Positions 25,897 through 39,234 of a stretch of 64,000 nucleotides of DNA are shown here, in pieces. This stretch comes from Planococcus citri (lineage: Eukaryota; Arthropoda; Insecta; Hemiptera; Pseudococcidae). The notes beneath the pieces were generated by a model. It was not told where the DNA came from. It ran no database searches and saw nothing but the letters and a program-made list of their open reading frames with translations. A program made the translations under genes and the position numbers. Where the stretch lies: the NCBI RefSeq assembly GCF_950023065.1, contig NC_088677.1, positions 12,728,001 through 12,792,000 on the forward strand, in the 5' to 3' direction. Numbering within the stretch: the first letter of the stretch is position 1; every line of letters begins with the position of its first letter.

Positions 25897-27232
25897 TAGT
25901 CGGTAAAGCACTTTATGGAGGCAAACTCAAACAAAATTGCTAACAAAGATTTTTTTGCTATAAAATGTCCAGGAGTGTGTCCTAAACAACATATCTGGAC
26001 CCGTCCCAGATCCACCTGGAGCCTTCTCCCCCACGGTGGATTTTAGCCCCCCAAAACACGTTTTTCGACATTTTCTCCCCCGCATTGCATTTTAGCGAAA
26101 AATATGTGGTTAGACAAAAGATTTTACGTCAAATTTCCGATCTGATGATGTATCAACTTTTCTTGTACGTTCAAGGGGGGTGGAATTATAGCCATTTAAA
26201 AAAGGGGGTTTCCTGAAAAATACATAAAGGCTGTAGGCGCCTAAGAGGGGTGAAATGGCCTCCGAAAGCGTTTGAGTTGATATTAGCATGAAAGGGTAGT
26301 ACCATAGAGAAACATCCGCATGAAAAATTTCAGATCCACACCCCCTCCTCTTTTTGAAGAGCCCTTCCTTTTCTGAAATTTCAATGACACTTTTCTCAGC
26401 CCCATGTTGACCGATTTTGAAAATTTTTCAGTATGTTATGTATATCCTTAGTATGTATCCCCACAAAAATTTTCAACCCCCTCCCTGCATATTTACCCCT
26501 CAAAATAGCGTTTTTTCATTTTTTTATGCTTTTTAACAATAGTGAAAATTGAACAAACTAAGTGCTCTGAAGAGAGCTAGATGAGGGTAGCAAAAAATCT
26601 GACGTCATATTCGTGCTCAGTGGTATCGAATCATAAGAAAAGTACACCCTACTCATTAATACTTGGTTATTTTCTCCAAAATTCCCATTTTACCCCAATC
26701 CTCCATCAGACACATTTTTACACCATTTTGAGGGGTAAAAATAAGAGGAGGGGATTGAAAATTTTTGTGGGGATACATATCAAGGATATCCATAACATAC
26801 TGAAAAATTTTCAAAATCGGTCAGCAAGGGGCTGAGAAAAGTGTTATTGAAATTTCAGAAAAGGGGGGCTCTTCAAAAAGAGGAGGGAGTGTGGATCTGA
26901 AATTTTTCATGCGGAAGTTTCTCTATGGTACTACCATTTCATGCTAATATCAACTCGAACGCTTTCGGAGACCATTTCACCCCTCTTAGGCGCCTACAGC
27001 CTTTATGTATTTTTCAGGAAACCCCCTTTTTTAAATGGCTATAATTCCACCTCCCTTGAACGTACAAGAAAAGTTGATACATCATTAGATCGGAAATTTG
27101 GCGTAGATTCTTTTGTCTAACCACATATTTTTCGCTAAAATGCAATGCGGGGGAGAAAATGTCGAAAAACGAGTTTTGGGGGGCTAAAATCCACCGTGGG
27201 AATTTTGTTTGGGTTCAACCACTTACCGACTG
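25897..27232. mobile_element. Inverted-repeat DNA element (1336 bp), TA target site
   Basis: The ends TAGTCGGTAA and TTACCGACTG are inverted, and beyond them two long arms (about 26000-26510 and 26700-27200) mirror each other with many mismatches. TA lies on both sides (25895-25896, 27233-27234). AGTCGG/CAGT-type ends with a TA site suggest a Tc1/mariner-type non-autonomous element. The host repeat on the left does not join exactly to that on the right, so some flanking sequence was lost. No transposase is encoded. Confidence 0.75.
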
Positions 27233-30200
27233 TACTGCGTGATGTCATTATTTTGGCGCGTACTAGAATCTGAGATCAAGAACTCATTTTGCTTTTGGAA
27301 ACGTCAATTAAGAATAGCGTAATTTTTAAATTGGAAAAACAGAAAATCATCTTACCGCAGTTAGAGTTGCACAGGTGATGTAACTAGGAGAGGTTGAGCG
27401 CGTGTCGGTAGCATTGGAATGACTTTTTCGAAAAAATTCACACGGAAATTTTAATTTTCCAGTTCAAGGCTGTAGAACGCTCAAAACCGTTCTCTTCCAT
27501 TTTCAATCGATTTTAACAAAAAGACAAAAATAGAGAACGTACCGAATTTCAGATCTCGAGGTTAATTTGATAAAATGTAGATTTGGTCACATTTTTGGTT
27601 CAAATTTTTTTTTTCAAACATGCGCCGAAAATTGTAAAATGCATTTGAGCACCTGAAATTGAAGCTGATGTAGGTACCCACCTCTAGACCTACATATTTT
27701 TGCTCTATTCGGTGTGGCCCCGCACTGAAATCTGAGCTCGAGAACTCATTTTGATAGTTGAAAATTTCGATTACGAATAGCGTAATACTTTTTGAACTGG
27801 AGGGAAAAAATCACGTTACCTCACGTTGTGGGAATTCTTCAAAATTTACTCATCAGCAATGACTGAACATTTGATGAATAATCGTCAATTTTTTCCTCAA
27901 TTTTGGATTGTACAATTATTTTGCGTAGTGATTTGAATCCGGTTCCGAGCAGCTTTCACTTCGGATCAAGCTTATATCGTTATGGATGGTAACCACTTGC
28001 AGATTTATAACTCGCTAATAAATATTACTGTATAAGACCACGCCTCGATTAAAGCTGTTATAAGACACATTCGCATTGGCATGCGCCAAAAATTCTGACC
28101 AATTCAGATTTTTGCTAGTGATGTACATATTTTTGCTCTATAATAGGCGTGGCTCCGCCAAGTTCAAAATTTCGCTGCGACTTGGGATACTTTCCATACT
28201 TCTCTGATTTGCTAAATGTACGTACATATAGGTAAGTACTGGAATATCTACTTGAGTAGAAATTCCCCATGCTGACCTATGAGCCAGACGATCACGATCT
28301 TCATTTCGACACATCAGGAGGCTCCAGAACAGCTGGAAACTACCTCCGGACTTTTTAAATTGCAGAAATATAAAATCATCTTAGGTACCCCCATTGGAGT
28401 CACATGGGTAGTAAGTCTGAAACCATCTGAGGTAGGTATACTTTCAATCGTTTATGAAAATGTGTTCTTAGCTGGATTGAGATGAGGAATATCTAATTTT
28501 CAAATTTCATCCTTAAAATTTCGAACACAAAGTCGACTGGCGAACCAGTTGTTTCGATGACTGACGGATTTTGATCCAGTATCATACTTTTCCACAAACT
28601 TAGGTTAAATGACGAGTGATTTTTGAAATTCAATTCACGATTTCAATTTTTTTTGAAATTGATTAGTGATACCGAACCAATAAAATCTCAAGTGTTGGAA
28701 GTGCACTTTTCAATTTATAGTGAATTTTCAGGAATAAAGAGTCAACAATGAAACAAAAATTCAAATTTGTGAAATTGACCTTAAAAAGCCTCAATTTGAT
28801 CCGAACCTTATTTTTAACCTCTCGAATCGATTAAAAACCGTTTACAATCACTTTAAGTAGGTTGCTCAAAAGCTTGCAGCAGATTTTTATCTATTTATAA
28901 GTATTTTAAATGTTGAAATTTCCATAAAAGTTTACAGAATGAAGTTATTAGAAACCTCAATTCACTCTATACCGTATTAAAATATCAAAATATCAAATTT
29001 TATCCTTAAAATTTCGAACACTGAGTCGAGCTTTCGTATCAACCTGAAGGAAAATTTTATCCACTGGATTGTGTTGTTGTCTTCCCATTTTTTTGTTTTT
29101 CATTGTTTGTTTTTCAAGCGTATCGTTACCTACGGACAGTAACCACTTGCATTCGTCATATAATCGAATAATTTTGATAAAGTGCAGTGGCGTAACATAG
29201 ACTTGTTTGAAGAAAAAGTGCATTGCATCTCAAAAGGATAAAGTTGAGAATTAGGGGGAAAAGATGACACCTTTTTCTTTTTCTGTCGCTGTTTTGCAAT
29301 AGGTACCGATTTGAAAGACCGGGAAAATCATGCAAATTGATCTGGAGTACTGAGAATAGCCCCAAAACAGTAATTTCTCCCACATCTTTTCTGTCTCCGA
29401 AGCTGAAACATTTTTCAAGTAGGTAACTCTTTACCTACTCAAAATTCGAAGTAATGAAAGTTACACATGAATTTAATCAAAATCCTCAAGTTTTTTTTCA
29501 CGATTCATTCTTTCTCCATAGGAATGTTATAAGGTAAGTGAAAGTCCAGCGGTAATTTATTTTGCATCATGAGAAATTCTTCAGTCAGTGTTTTTTCCAT
29601 CATCGTCTTTGAATTTTAATGAGCTGTTGAATATGAACTTGAGCAGAAATTCAATGGCAACCAATGGGCTATAGACGATCGCGATCTTTATTTTGTCACG
29701 CGTCGTTCAGTTTTGAAATTTAATTTTTTTTTAATGATTATGATGATGATTGATGAATACTTACTTGAAGTCTTGAATATTTGGAACTGAATAACGGTCT
29801 GGTACTATATAACGAGAAGTTGGCGTTTTTTTTTTTATATTTTAGCAAAAGTTGTGACTCTTTTTACAAAATACTAATAAGCACCTGTCACATTCTCACA
29901 TGCGAAATGCGTTTCTTCACAGTTTGTGTAAGGCACCTGTTTGAAAATCTGAAATCAAAATATGTGCTTGTAGGCTCCAAAATGGCTTGAAACTACCTCC
30001 GAGCGGCCCTGCAGCATTTTGAAATTCGAGTATGAAGTGAATTTTAGCCACCCAAGTTCATTTGGTGCAATTTTGTGGGTATTTCAATTTTAAAAAATTT
30101 GTTCAAGGCTGCATAAATGTTCTAAACTGTTGCTTTCCACTTCTAAACGATTTCAAGGGTGGAGCATAAACATAGAGAGCGTACCAAATTTCAGTTCTCT

Positions 30201-33200
30201 GGGTTATGTTTTGATAAAATTTGGATTTTATATAATTTTTGTTTCAAATTTTATTTTCAAACATGCGTCATAAATTGTAAAATGAAGTTCGAAATTTTGC
30301 TATTATCTTACCCCAGTTGGAGTTGCATAAGTACGGTACATGCACGACGGATTTTGCCATATATGTACATAGGTATCAAATCTTCAAAATTTTATCCTTA
30401 AAATTTCAAACCCGAAGTCGAGGTCAAGTATAGGTATCAATCTGTAGGAAAATTTTATCCGTTGCACTGTGTTGTTGCCTTCACGTTTCTTTTGGGTTTT
30501 CTCATCCAGTGTATTTTTCCTGATTTCATCGTTTTTATCGGAAACGTTGCGGAAATTGTTCAAAATTTATTCGTCACTGAAGACCAAACATTTAATGGAA
30601 AATTGTCTATTTTTCCTCAGTTTTGGATTGTATTTTGTGTAGTGATTTATGTCCGGTTTCGAGCAGTTTCAAGCGCATCATTACTGATAGTAACCACTTG
30701 CAGTTGTTACAGATAATTGACTCATGAATGGGTAATTGGGTATTTAACATTAACTCTTAAAAGTTCAGGCAAATCCTAAGATGTTATGTAAAAATGCTTT
30801 CAATTTCCTGAATTAGATCATCTCAAGTTTCACTTTTATTCACAGTTCACCCCCCTCCTCGCCCTTGTAACCATTTCGGACAATGATGGACGTATTTATT
30901 TGATTACCTTACCCTCCAAAACCTAAAAAGCAAAAAACTCAATTGGGTCAATCTTGGAACTGAATAATATGGTTTCATTAGATGTAGTGTTCGAATGAGT
31001 GAAAGCATACTTTCAATGAATCTCACCCCTTTTTGGGGGTGCATACTTTGACAAACTCTGGGATAAAATACGGGGACCCATGCTCCATTTTTGGATGAAC
31101 ACATTGATGGTCGAGCTTTCATAAAATGAGATCAGGAAAAGAGTGTGCGGGATGGAACAGAGCGTTTTTTAAAATTAAATTCCTTTTCAATCATGATGAT
31201 GATTGATGAATACTTACTTACTTGAAATCTTTAATATTGGATGCTACTCTGACCAATAGAATTACAATGACGAGTGATTTTTGAAATTGATTCACGATTT
31301 TAATTTTGTTGAAATTGATAAAAATGATACCGAACCAATAAAATCTCATGTGTTGGAAGTGCACTTTTCAATTTATAGTGAATTTTTCAGAATCCATGGC
31401 CAATATGGTAATGAAACAGGAATCAAAATTTATGGAATTGACCTATAGAAATTTGAAATTCGATATGAACCCTATTTTTAACCCCCCCGAATCGATTGAA
31501 AGCGGTTTCGAACCACTTTGAGTGTAGCTCTTAATCCTGCATCAGATTTTTCTCTACGAGTATTTATTTTGAATGTTGAAATTTTACATAAAAGTTTATC
31601 CAATGAGTTATTAATAACCTCAATTCACTCTACATCTCAGTTTTATTGTGCTGAGTCGATTGAAGGGTGTTTCAAGCCGTTCTGAAGCTTTCGGCGGCAT
31701 TTTACTACACTTTTTCAAAACACTAATAGTTAAACAGCTGTCTCTTTCTACAGGCTACAAAACGGCTGGAAACTACCGCATCGAGACGCCCAGCATTTTA
31801 AAATTCGAGTATGAGGTAAAATTCTAGCTAGGTACCTAACTTCATTTTGGTGGAATTTTGTGGAAATTTCAATTTTCCAAAATTTTTGTTCAAGGCTGTA
31901 GAACTGCTCAAAACCGTTCTTTTCCGTTTCCAATCGATTTTAACAGAAGGACAAAAATAGAGAACGTACCGAATTTCAGCTATCGAGGTTAATTTGACAG
32001 AATTTTGATTTTGTCCCATTTTTGGTTCAAATTTGATTTTTAAAAATGCGCCAAAAAGTACTTTTTAAATTGGAGAATAAAAAAATCATCTCACCACAGT
32101 GTTTCTTTAATCACACGTTCAATTTGTTTTAAACATGCAATGAAAATTCGCGTCTGCAAATTCAAACGTTCAATTTTCACAAGCCCGCTTAATTTGATGA
32201 AATTTTGATTTTGACCCATTTTTGGTTCAAAATGTAATTTTCAAACATGCCCCTTCAGATTTTGGCTGGCAGTTTTGCTCTATTCGGCGTGTTTCCGCCA
32301 AGTTCAAAATTTTGCTGCGATTTGGGATACTTTCCATACTTCTCTGGTTTGATAAAAGTACAGTATGTATCAACACTTGTGCGAGATCATTATTTTGGCG
32401 GATACTCAAGAACTCATTTCGCTATTTGGAAACGTCGATTAAGACTAACTATGGCGTACTTTTTGAATTAGAGAAACAAAAAATCATCTTACCCCAGTTA
32501 GAGTTGCACTGGTACTAAATTAATGGATTTTACGATCTACATATAGTCACGTAAGTTGGATAGAGATGGATTTTACCACGTTCACTTTCATAATGAAGTA
32601 GGTACTGGAATGTCACTTGAGTAGAAATTCCATGATGACCTATGAGCCAGACGATCGCGATCTTCATTTCCAACACACGTCTTTCAGTTTTGAAATCAAA
32701 TTTCTTTGTAACATATGATCATTGATGAATACTTACTTGAAGTAGTCTTGAATATTTGGAAGCGGATAATTATCAGGTGATCCAATGTTTTTTGGCGACG
32801 CTCGTGAACTTTCAGATGGGTGCATAGGACCTCAATGTCTCCTCAAACACGAGCAGCTTGGCTATTTGTATTTGTGCAGTTGCAGGAAGAGAGCTGTGAC
32901 AGTGACTGGCGAACCAGTTGTTTCGATGACTGACGGTTTTTGATCCGGCATCCAATAAAATTTCAAGTGTTGAAAGTGCACTTTTCGATTTCTGGTGAAT
33001 TTTTGGAAATCAATGGGCCAAACATGAAACAAAAAACTAAATTTATGAAATTGACCCAGAAAGCTGAAATTCGATATGAATTATGTTTTTAAATTTCCAA
33101 ATTGATTGAAAACCGTTTCGAACCACTTTGAACAGCTCTGAACCCTCCAGCAGATTTTTATCTATACTCATTTTGAATATTGAAATTCCCATAAAATTTT

Positions 33201-33600
33201 ACTCAATGGGTTTATTAAAAACCTCAATTCAATCTATACCTCAATTTTACATATTATGCTGAGTCGATTGGAGGAGATTCCAAGCCAATCTGGAACCTTC
33301 AGCCGTATTTTGAAAACATCAGATTTTCAAGAAGTGTCATTAAAACTGTATCCAAACCAGCTTCAGCGCGTATAAACGCGAGTGATGCACTCTACTAATT
33401 ATGCAACACTTTTCCAAAACACTAATAAGTATCTGTCGCATTCTCATATGCTATAGATGATTTACATGGTTTTAGGGCACTTTTTGAAAATCTCAAATTT
33501 TCAAAATAAATAATAGGTACATCTGGAGGATTCAGAATGGCTGGAAACTACCTCTGGACTTTAAATTGGAGAAATAAAAAACCATCTTACCCCAGTTGGA
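27233..33600 (-). repeat. Array segment with three unit starts
   Basis: CTTAC anchors at 29760-29764, 31217-31221 (a doubled TTACTTAC) and 32732-32736. It contains copy 1 of the 27.8-31.8 kb duplication and the left end of the 32.8-35.6 kb one. The longest minus-strand frames here are blocks repeated elsewhere in shifted frames. Confidence 0.55.
27820..31760 (-). repeat. Large internal duplication, copy 1 (partner 43850-52720)
   Basis: Marker phrases occur in the same order as in the partner: ACTCATCAGCAATGAC, GACCACGCCTCGATTAAAGC, AGGAGGCTCCAG, ATCATCTTAGGTACCCCC, ACGGTCTGGTACTATATAAC, GTACATGCACGACGGATTTT and CCTTTTTGGGGGTGCATAC. The part 29.5-31.2 kb is especially close to 50.5-52.2 kb. 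This copy lacks the stretch between CATTTCGACAC and ATCAGGAGGCTCC, where the partner carries a unit start and two inserted elements. Confidence 0.75.
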
Positions 33601-35640
33601 GTCGCATCATTTTGTTGCAGTATTGTTGATTTCATGTCTGTTCCAGCCATGATGATCGCGTTTTAAATCGAAAGATGTGTTAATTTTTACACATAATTTA
33701 TCGCCTAGAATACTCATAGTGGGTTCTACTAAAAAAGACATCGAACTGTATGGCGTCGTATGACCAAGTTTCATGCCATAAGATTGCAAAAGTGCGCACC
33801 ACACACATTACTAATAAATTGTGATGCATTATAGGTGATTACTTCCTCGATCTTGAATCCACCCACGTGCTTTTATATCTTCCACAAGTGATTCCATGGC
33901 TTTTACATATGGAACAAGTTTTGATGTTAAAAAGCGTTCTTATCCAGCCTTTTTATTAAAGGCATCTTTTTAGTTACGAAAAGATATTTTGGATGGCCTT
34001 TGCGAGAGGCTACAGGGCTGAAAACGTCTACTGATAAAACACTACTTACCTATCACGTATGATCTTATGTGAGCATACTCCGGTCACTTTTCTTACTCGT
34101 ATAACGCCGCGTTGGGTCGAAAATACTTGATGCCTTTTGAAAATCATTTTTGCTATCTTCATATTTTCTTTAGTTTTTTCATCCGGTTAGTTTTCTTGAT
34201 TTCATAATTTTGTTGGAAACATTGTGGAAATTGTTCAAAATGTGCCTATCAGTGAAGACTAAACATTTGATGGATAATCGTCAATTTTTTCCTCGATTTT
34301 TGATTATATTTTGGGGGTGATTTGAATCCAGTTTCGAGCAGATTCCAGTTTGACTCAAGTTAAGAGTACCATTACTGGTAGTAACCACCTGCAGTTGTAT
34401 AAATTGACTCATGCATATTCCGTTTTCGGTTTAAGGCAGTCATAAAAGACACTTTGGTATAATACATGTAAGCTTGTTTGAAGAAATGGTGCATTGCATC
34501 TCAAAAGGGTAAATTTGGGAAATAGCAGAAAGAGAAATTGATACCCTTTTCTTTGATCTGGAGAATTGAGTGGTTCTGAAAAAGCTATCTCTCTGAAATG
34601 TTGGGGATCTGTTTGGGGCACTCGGGAAAATATCTGCTCAAAATTGAAAAAAAAAAGATAAATTACTTACCTAAAATACCTAATAGGTAACCAATGTACG
34701 AGTGATCAGCCTTATTCTTTGGATTCACTGATTCAGATCGTTGACGATTTTCCTTATCTCTGGTTCAATGATGTCTGGTATTTGTTTTTGGACCGGCGCA
34801 GTTGGTCCACAAAAATTCCCAAACTTGCTCACAGTGCTTGGTTCTTGTACTGTTTGTTTTGTGTTTTTTTTTTACATTTTCAATCGCCATTTGTTTATAA
34901 CTAGGTCTTTATTTAGCTACAGTAGTTGGTGTGCAGATACTTCTTTTGCATCAGGAAATAAATTCCAGATTTCTGGGATAATTTGATAAAATTTTGATTT
35001 TGTCCCACTTTTGGCTGAACTTTGATTTTCAAACATCACTGAAACATGCGCCAAAAATTATAAAATTCTTTTGAGCGCCTGAAATATTGGTTTGTGATGG
35101 ATCTAGTTTTGCTCTATTCGGCATGGCCTCGTCAAGTTCAAAATTTGGCTGCCTCATGGGATACCTACTTACCATACTTTTCTTCCTTATTGCTAGAAAC
35201 AAAAAAATCATCTAACCTCACATAATTATCAAATTTTCAAATTTCATCCTTGAAATTTCGAACACGAAACGAGCTTTTATCAACCCGAAGGAAAATTTTA
35301 TCCGCTGGACTGTGTTGTTGTCTTCACATTTCTCTTGGTTTTTAAAGCGTATCATTACCGATGGTAATCACTTGCAGTTGTATAATTGACTCATGAATAT
35401 TAGGTGGCTTCGAGTTTTGTTTTGGTTAAACGCAATGGCATAAAATACTTGAATTTGTTTGAAGAAACAACGCATTGCATCTCAAAAGGATGAAGTTGAG
35501 AATTAGGGAGAAATATTCACATTTTCATCTTTCCTTTTTGCTAGGTACAGATTTGAGAGATCAGGAAAATCATAAAAATTGATCTGGAGAACTGAGAATA
35601 GCCCCAAAACAGTAATTTCTCCCATATCTTTCCTGTCTAC
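32835..35640 (-). repeat. Internal duplication, copy 1 (partner 36916-41120)
   Basis: Shares with the partner the junction CCAGTTGGAGTCGCATCATTTT leading into integrase sequence, then CGCGTTGGGTCGAAAATACT, CTCTGGTTCAATGATGTCTG and GGTGTGCAGATACTTCT in order. This copy has a shorter integrase piece and lacks the solo LTR at 38664-39234 and the element at 40469-40885. Confidence 0.78.
33601..34040 (-). pseudogene. Decayed Ty3/gypsy-like integrase fragment, short copy
   Basis: Minus-strand frames give ASRKGHPKYLF, AMESLVEDIKARG, YNASQFISN, then GMKLGHTTPYSSMSFLVEPT and NTSFDLKRDHHGWNRHEINN. This is the catalytic core of an LTR-retrotransposon integrase (rve fold: DDE strand transferase) in pieces. 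Frameshifts and a stop separate the parts. Where gypsy integrases carry the second catalytic Asp before N-G-S/T-Q-F, a Tyr codon (TAT) stands. The Glu of the VE motif remains, but the following Arg is Pro. Downstream it stops abruptly in array sequence near 33601, with the part after HEINNTA deleted relative to the partner. Non-functional. Confidence 0.72.
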
Positions 35641-37775
35641 GAAACTGAAACATTTCTTGTGACTTTCAACTCAAAACTCAAAACTTTAATCAAAATTCTT
35701 CAACCTTTTTTTCACGATACGTCCTTTCCCACAGCATGTTTATTAGGTAATTGAATATTCAGAGGTAATATTTGCATCATGAGAAATTCTTCAGTGACTG
35801 TATTTTTTCCCTCGTCGTCTTTGAATTCTAATGAGCTACTGAATAATTATCAAGTTGAGTAGAAATTCAATGACGACCATAATGAACTACATACATAGAC
35901 GATCAGGATCTTTATTTTAACACGCGTCGTTCAGTTTTGAAATTAATTATTTTTTAAAATGATGATGATGATTGATGAATACTTACTTCAAGTCTTGAAT
36001 ATTGGATGCTTCTGTAACATGGCGGCAAAATACCTCGTCGGTTTGATAAAATCTCAAGTGTGGGAAGTGCACTTTTGAATTTCTGGTGAATTTTTGGGAT
36101 TCGAGGACCAAATTGAAACAATAATCTAAATATGAAATTGGCCCAGAAAGCCGAAATTTTATATGAACTGTATTTTTGACCTTCTGAATCGATTGAAAAC
36201 CGTTTTGAACCACTTTGAGCTGCTCTGAATCCTCCAGCAGGTTTTTTCTATTTATTTTAAAAATATTTAAATTTCCATAAAATTCTACCCAGTGGAGTTA
36301 TTAGAAACATCAGTTCACTCTATACCTCACTTTCATTATATGCTGTGTCAACCTGAAAGAAAATTTCATACGCTGGACTGCAGTGTTGTTGTTTTCACAT
36401 TTCTTTTGGGTTTTCAAGAGTATCATTACCGATAGTAACCACTTGCAGTTACAATTGACTCATGAATATTATATTTCGACACAATTCTACACAATGGTCA
36501 TAGGTACAGGATAGAGTTGAGAATTAGGGAGAAAAATTGATACCTTTTTCTTTTTCTTTTGTTATTTTGCAATTGGTACGGATTTGAAAGATCGGTAAAA
36601 TCATAAAAATTGATCACATGATCAGTATAGAACTGAGAATACTAACCCCTAAGACAGTAATTTAATCCCACATCTTTCTTGTCTCCGAAGCTGAAACGTT
36701 TTCTAAGTAACTTTCAATTCAAAACTTGAAATAATGAAGGTTACACACGAATTTGATCAAAATCCTTCAACTTTTTTTCACAACCCATCCTTTCCTATAG
36801 CATGCTTAGTAGGTAGGTAAGTGAATGTCCAGTGGCATTTGCGTAATGCGCTGAGAAATACTTCAGTCACTGTTTTTTTCCTCATCGTCTTTGAATTTTA
36901 ATGAGCTGTTGAGTATGTCTCCTCAAACACGAACAGCTTTAGTATTTGTCCAGTGGCAGGTGGAGAGCTGTGGCAGTGACTGGCAAACCAGTTGTTTTAA
37001 TTAATGACGGTTTTTGATCCGGAACCACCACAAACATTTTTCACTATTTTTCCACACACTCAGGTGACATGACGAGTGATTTTTGAAATTTAATTCACGA
37101 TTTCAATTTTTTCGCAATTGATCAAAGTGATACCTACCGATCTAATAAAATCTCAAGTGTTAGAAGTGCACTTTTCGATTTCTGGTGAATTTTTAGAAAT
37201 CAATGGGCCAAACATGAAACAAAAAACTAAATTTATGAAATTGACCCAGAAAGCTGAAATTTGATGATGAACCTGGTTTTTGAATTTCCAAATTGATTGA
37301 AAACCGTTTCGAACCACTTTGAGCAGCTCTGAACCCTCCAGCAGATTTGAAATTCCCATAAAATTTTACTCAATGGGTTTATTAGAAACCTCAACTCAGT
37401 CTATACCTCAATTTTATTATGCTGAGTCGATTGGAGGAGGTTTCAAGCCGTTCTGGAACCTTTAGCCGTATTTTGAAAACATCCGATTTTCAAGAAGTGT
37501 CATAAAAACCTGTATCCAAACCAACTTTAGCGCGTATAAACGCGAGTGATGCACTCTACTGATTATGCAACACTTTTCCAAACCACTAATAAGTGTCTGT
37601 TGCATTCTCACATGCTATAGATGATTTGGATGGTTTTAGGGCACTTTTTGAAAATCTCAAATTTTCAAAATAAATAATAGGTACATCTGGAGGATTCAGA
37701 ATGGCTGGAAACTACCTCTGGACTTTAAATTGGAGAAACAAAAAACCATCTTACCCCAGTTGGAGTCGCATCATT
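34041..37775 (-). repeat. Array segment between the two integrase remnants
   Basis: One CTTAC anchor at 35982-35986 and a CATCTAACCTCAC variant near 35215. From 34690 to 34990 it carries the phrase CTCTGGTTCAATGATGTCTG shared with 39860-39880. No coding sequence is supported. Confidence 0.55.
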
Positions 37776-38655
37776 TTCATCGCAAATACATCTCCATACG
37801 TATTTTTGGGTTCGGAAATTATGAATTCCTTCGATTCTTTGCTATTAAAACAATTTGATTTAAGGTACCTTAACAACGTAATTTGAATCCATGTAAACTT
37901 TTAACTTCTTCACGCCATTGAATAGCATTATTTGAAGTCCTTTCTCGAGCAGACACCATCCGCTGTTATGAGGATATGGCTCCCTCAATCAGGTGTTGGA
38001 TCATCTTCACTTAATTTGTTTTCCAATAAAAATTTGGAAGTCACCAATTTGTATTCATTCTGCGCAGCATGCTCTAAAAGTTTTTTCGAAGCATCTTTAA
38101 AGTCGAAAGTTTGATCGGGAGCTGGAAAACCGTTTGCCAATTCGTCAACAATACCCCATGCCTCGTTGGGTTTAAATCCATAGAGCATTGCAGTATTGTT
38201 GATTTCTTGTTTGATAACTTCAATATGTCTGTACCAGCCATGATGATCGCGTTTTAAATCGAAAGATGTGTTCATTTTTACACGTAATTTATATCCTAAA
38301 ATACGCATAGTGCGTTCTACTAAGGAAGACATCGAACTGTATGGCGTCGTATGACCGAGTTTTATGCCATAAGATTGCAAAAGTATGCACCACGCATTAC
38401 TAATAAATTGTGATGCATTATAGGTGATTACTTCCTAGATGTTGAATCCACGTGCTTTTATATCTTCTACAAGTGATTCCATGGCTTTACATATGGAACA
38501 AGTTTTGATGTTAAAAAGCGTTCTTATCCAGACTTTTTTAGTAAAGGCATCTTTATAGTTACGAGAAGATATTTTGGATGGGCTTTGCGAGAGGCTACAG
38601 GGCAGAAAATGTCTACTGATAAAACACTACTTACCTATCACGTATGATTATATAT
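37776..38655 (-). pseudogene. Decayed Ty3/gypsy-like integrase, longer copy
   Basis: Transcribed right to left, the first part (about 38655-38385) reads DIFCPVASRKAHPKYL, then KDAFTKK-type strand, AMESLVEDIKARGFNI, a TAG stop, then EVITYNASQFISNAWC. The open frame 38380-37985 (131 codons) continues IKLGHTTPYSSMSSLVERTM, RVKMNTSFDLKRDHHGWYRH, EVIKQEINNTAMLYGFKPNE, and ends in an acidic tail. The layout matches the rve core and start of the C-terminal part of a gypsy-type integrase, which joins element DNA to the host chromosome. The first Asp (DIF) and the Glu (VER) are visible. The second Asp is Tyr (ITYN instead of a D-N-G-type motif), as in the short copy, so the loss predates the duplication. 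At least one stop and a frameshift break it. LTR clade is inferred from motif style only. Confidence 0.78.
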
Positions 38656-38663
38656 GAGCATAC

Positions 38664-39234
38664 TGAAAAGATATTGAGTGTTATAGAAGATATTTAGACC
38701 TAAGAGACTAGATATTGGCCCAATGTTCAACCAGATAAGTACATATATTCACGCAATGTAATTAGTTTTTTATGAGACTCCTATATACCTTACTGTTCTC
38801 TATCTTTACACCAAAAGTTAACCATCTACCATGAATACGATAAAAAGTTTCATTACACGAAATAAACGATTCCACAGATCAATACTACATGATTTATTAG
38901 CATCTCACGGTAACAATCGATATATATCTTTGTATAATGAAATAACATATTTTACGCGAATTCGCAAACAATTAACAACAATATTAACCGACACAACTTG
39001 ATATTTTACAGTATTAAAACGTTCCTAGGTAAGCTATACAAACAGACTAGACCGAGCCAACTGAGAACAACCTTCACTACACTAAGTACCCCCTACCTAT
39101 CATAGGTACCTATTCTCCCTCCCTACTCTAGGTATATCGTGTACTTTGTTAATTTATGGGTATGTTACATGGATTATTTCAAGGAATAATCGTGAGGATT
39201 ATTCCTTGTACTAAAGGCCATATCTACTATGACA
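38664..39234. mobile_element. Solo LTR-like element (571 bp), 4-bp target duplication
   Basis: Begins TGAAAAGATATTGAGTG and ends CTACTATGACA, with ATAC at 38660-38663 and 39235-39238. The empty site is seen in the duplicate copy (GAGCATACTCCGGTCA near 34073-34088), which proves the boundaries. A perfect hairpin (AAGGAATAATCG...ATTATTCCTT) lies near its right end at 39181-39207. It is not visibly related to the 2142-2578 LTR. No internal sequence is present. Confidence 0.82.
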
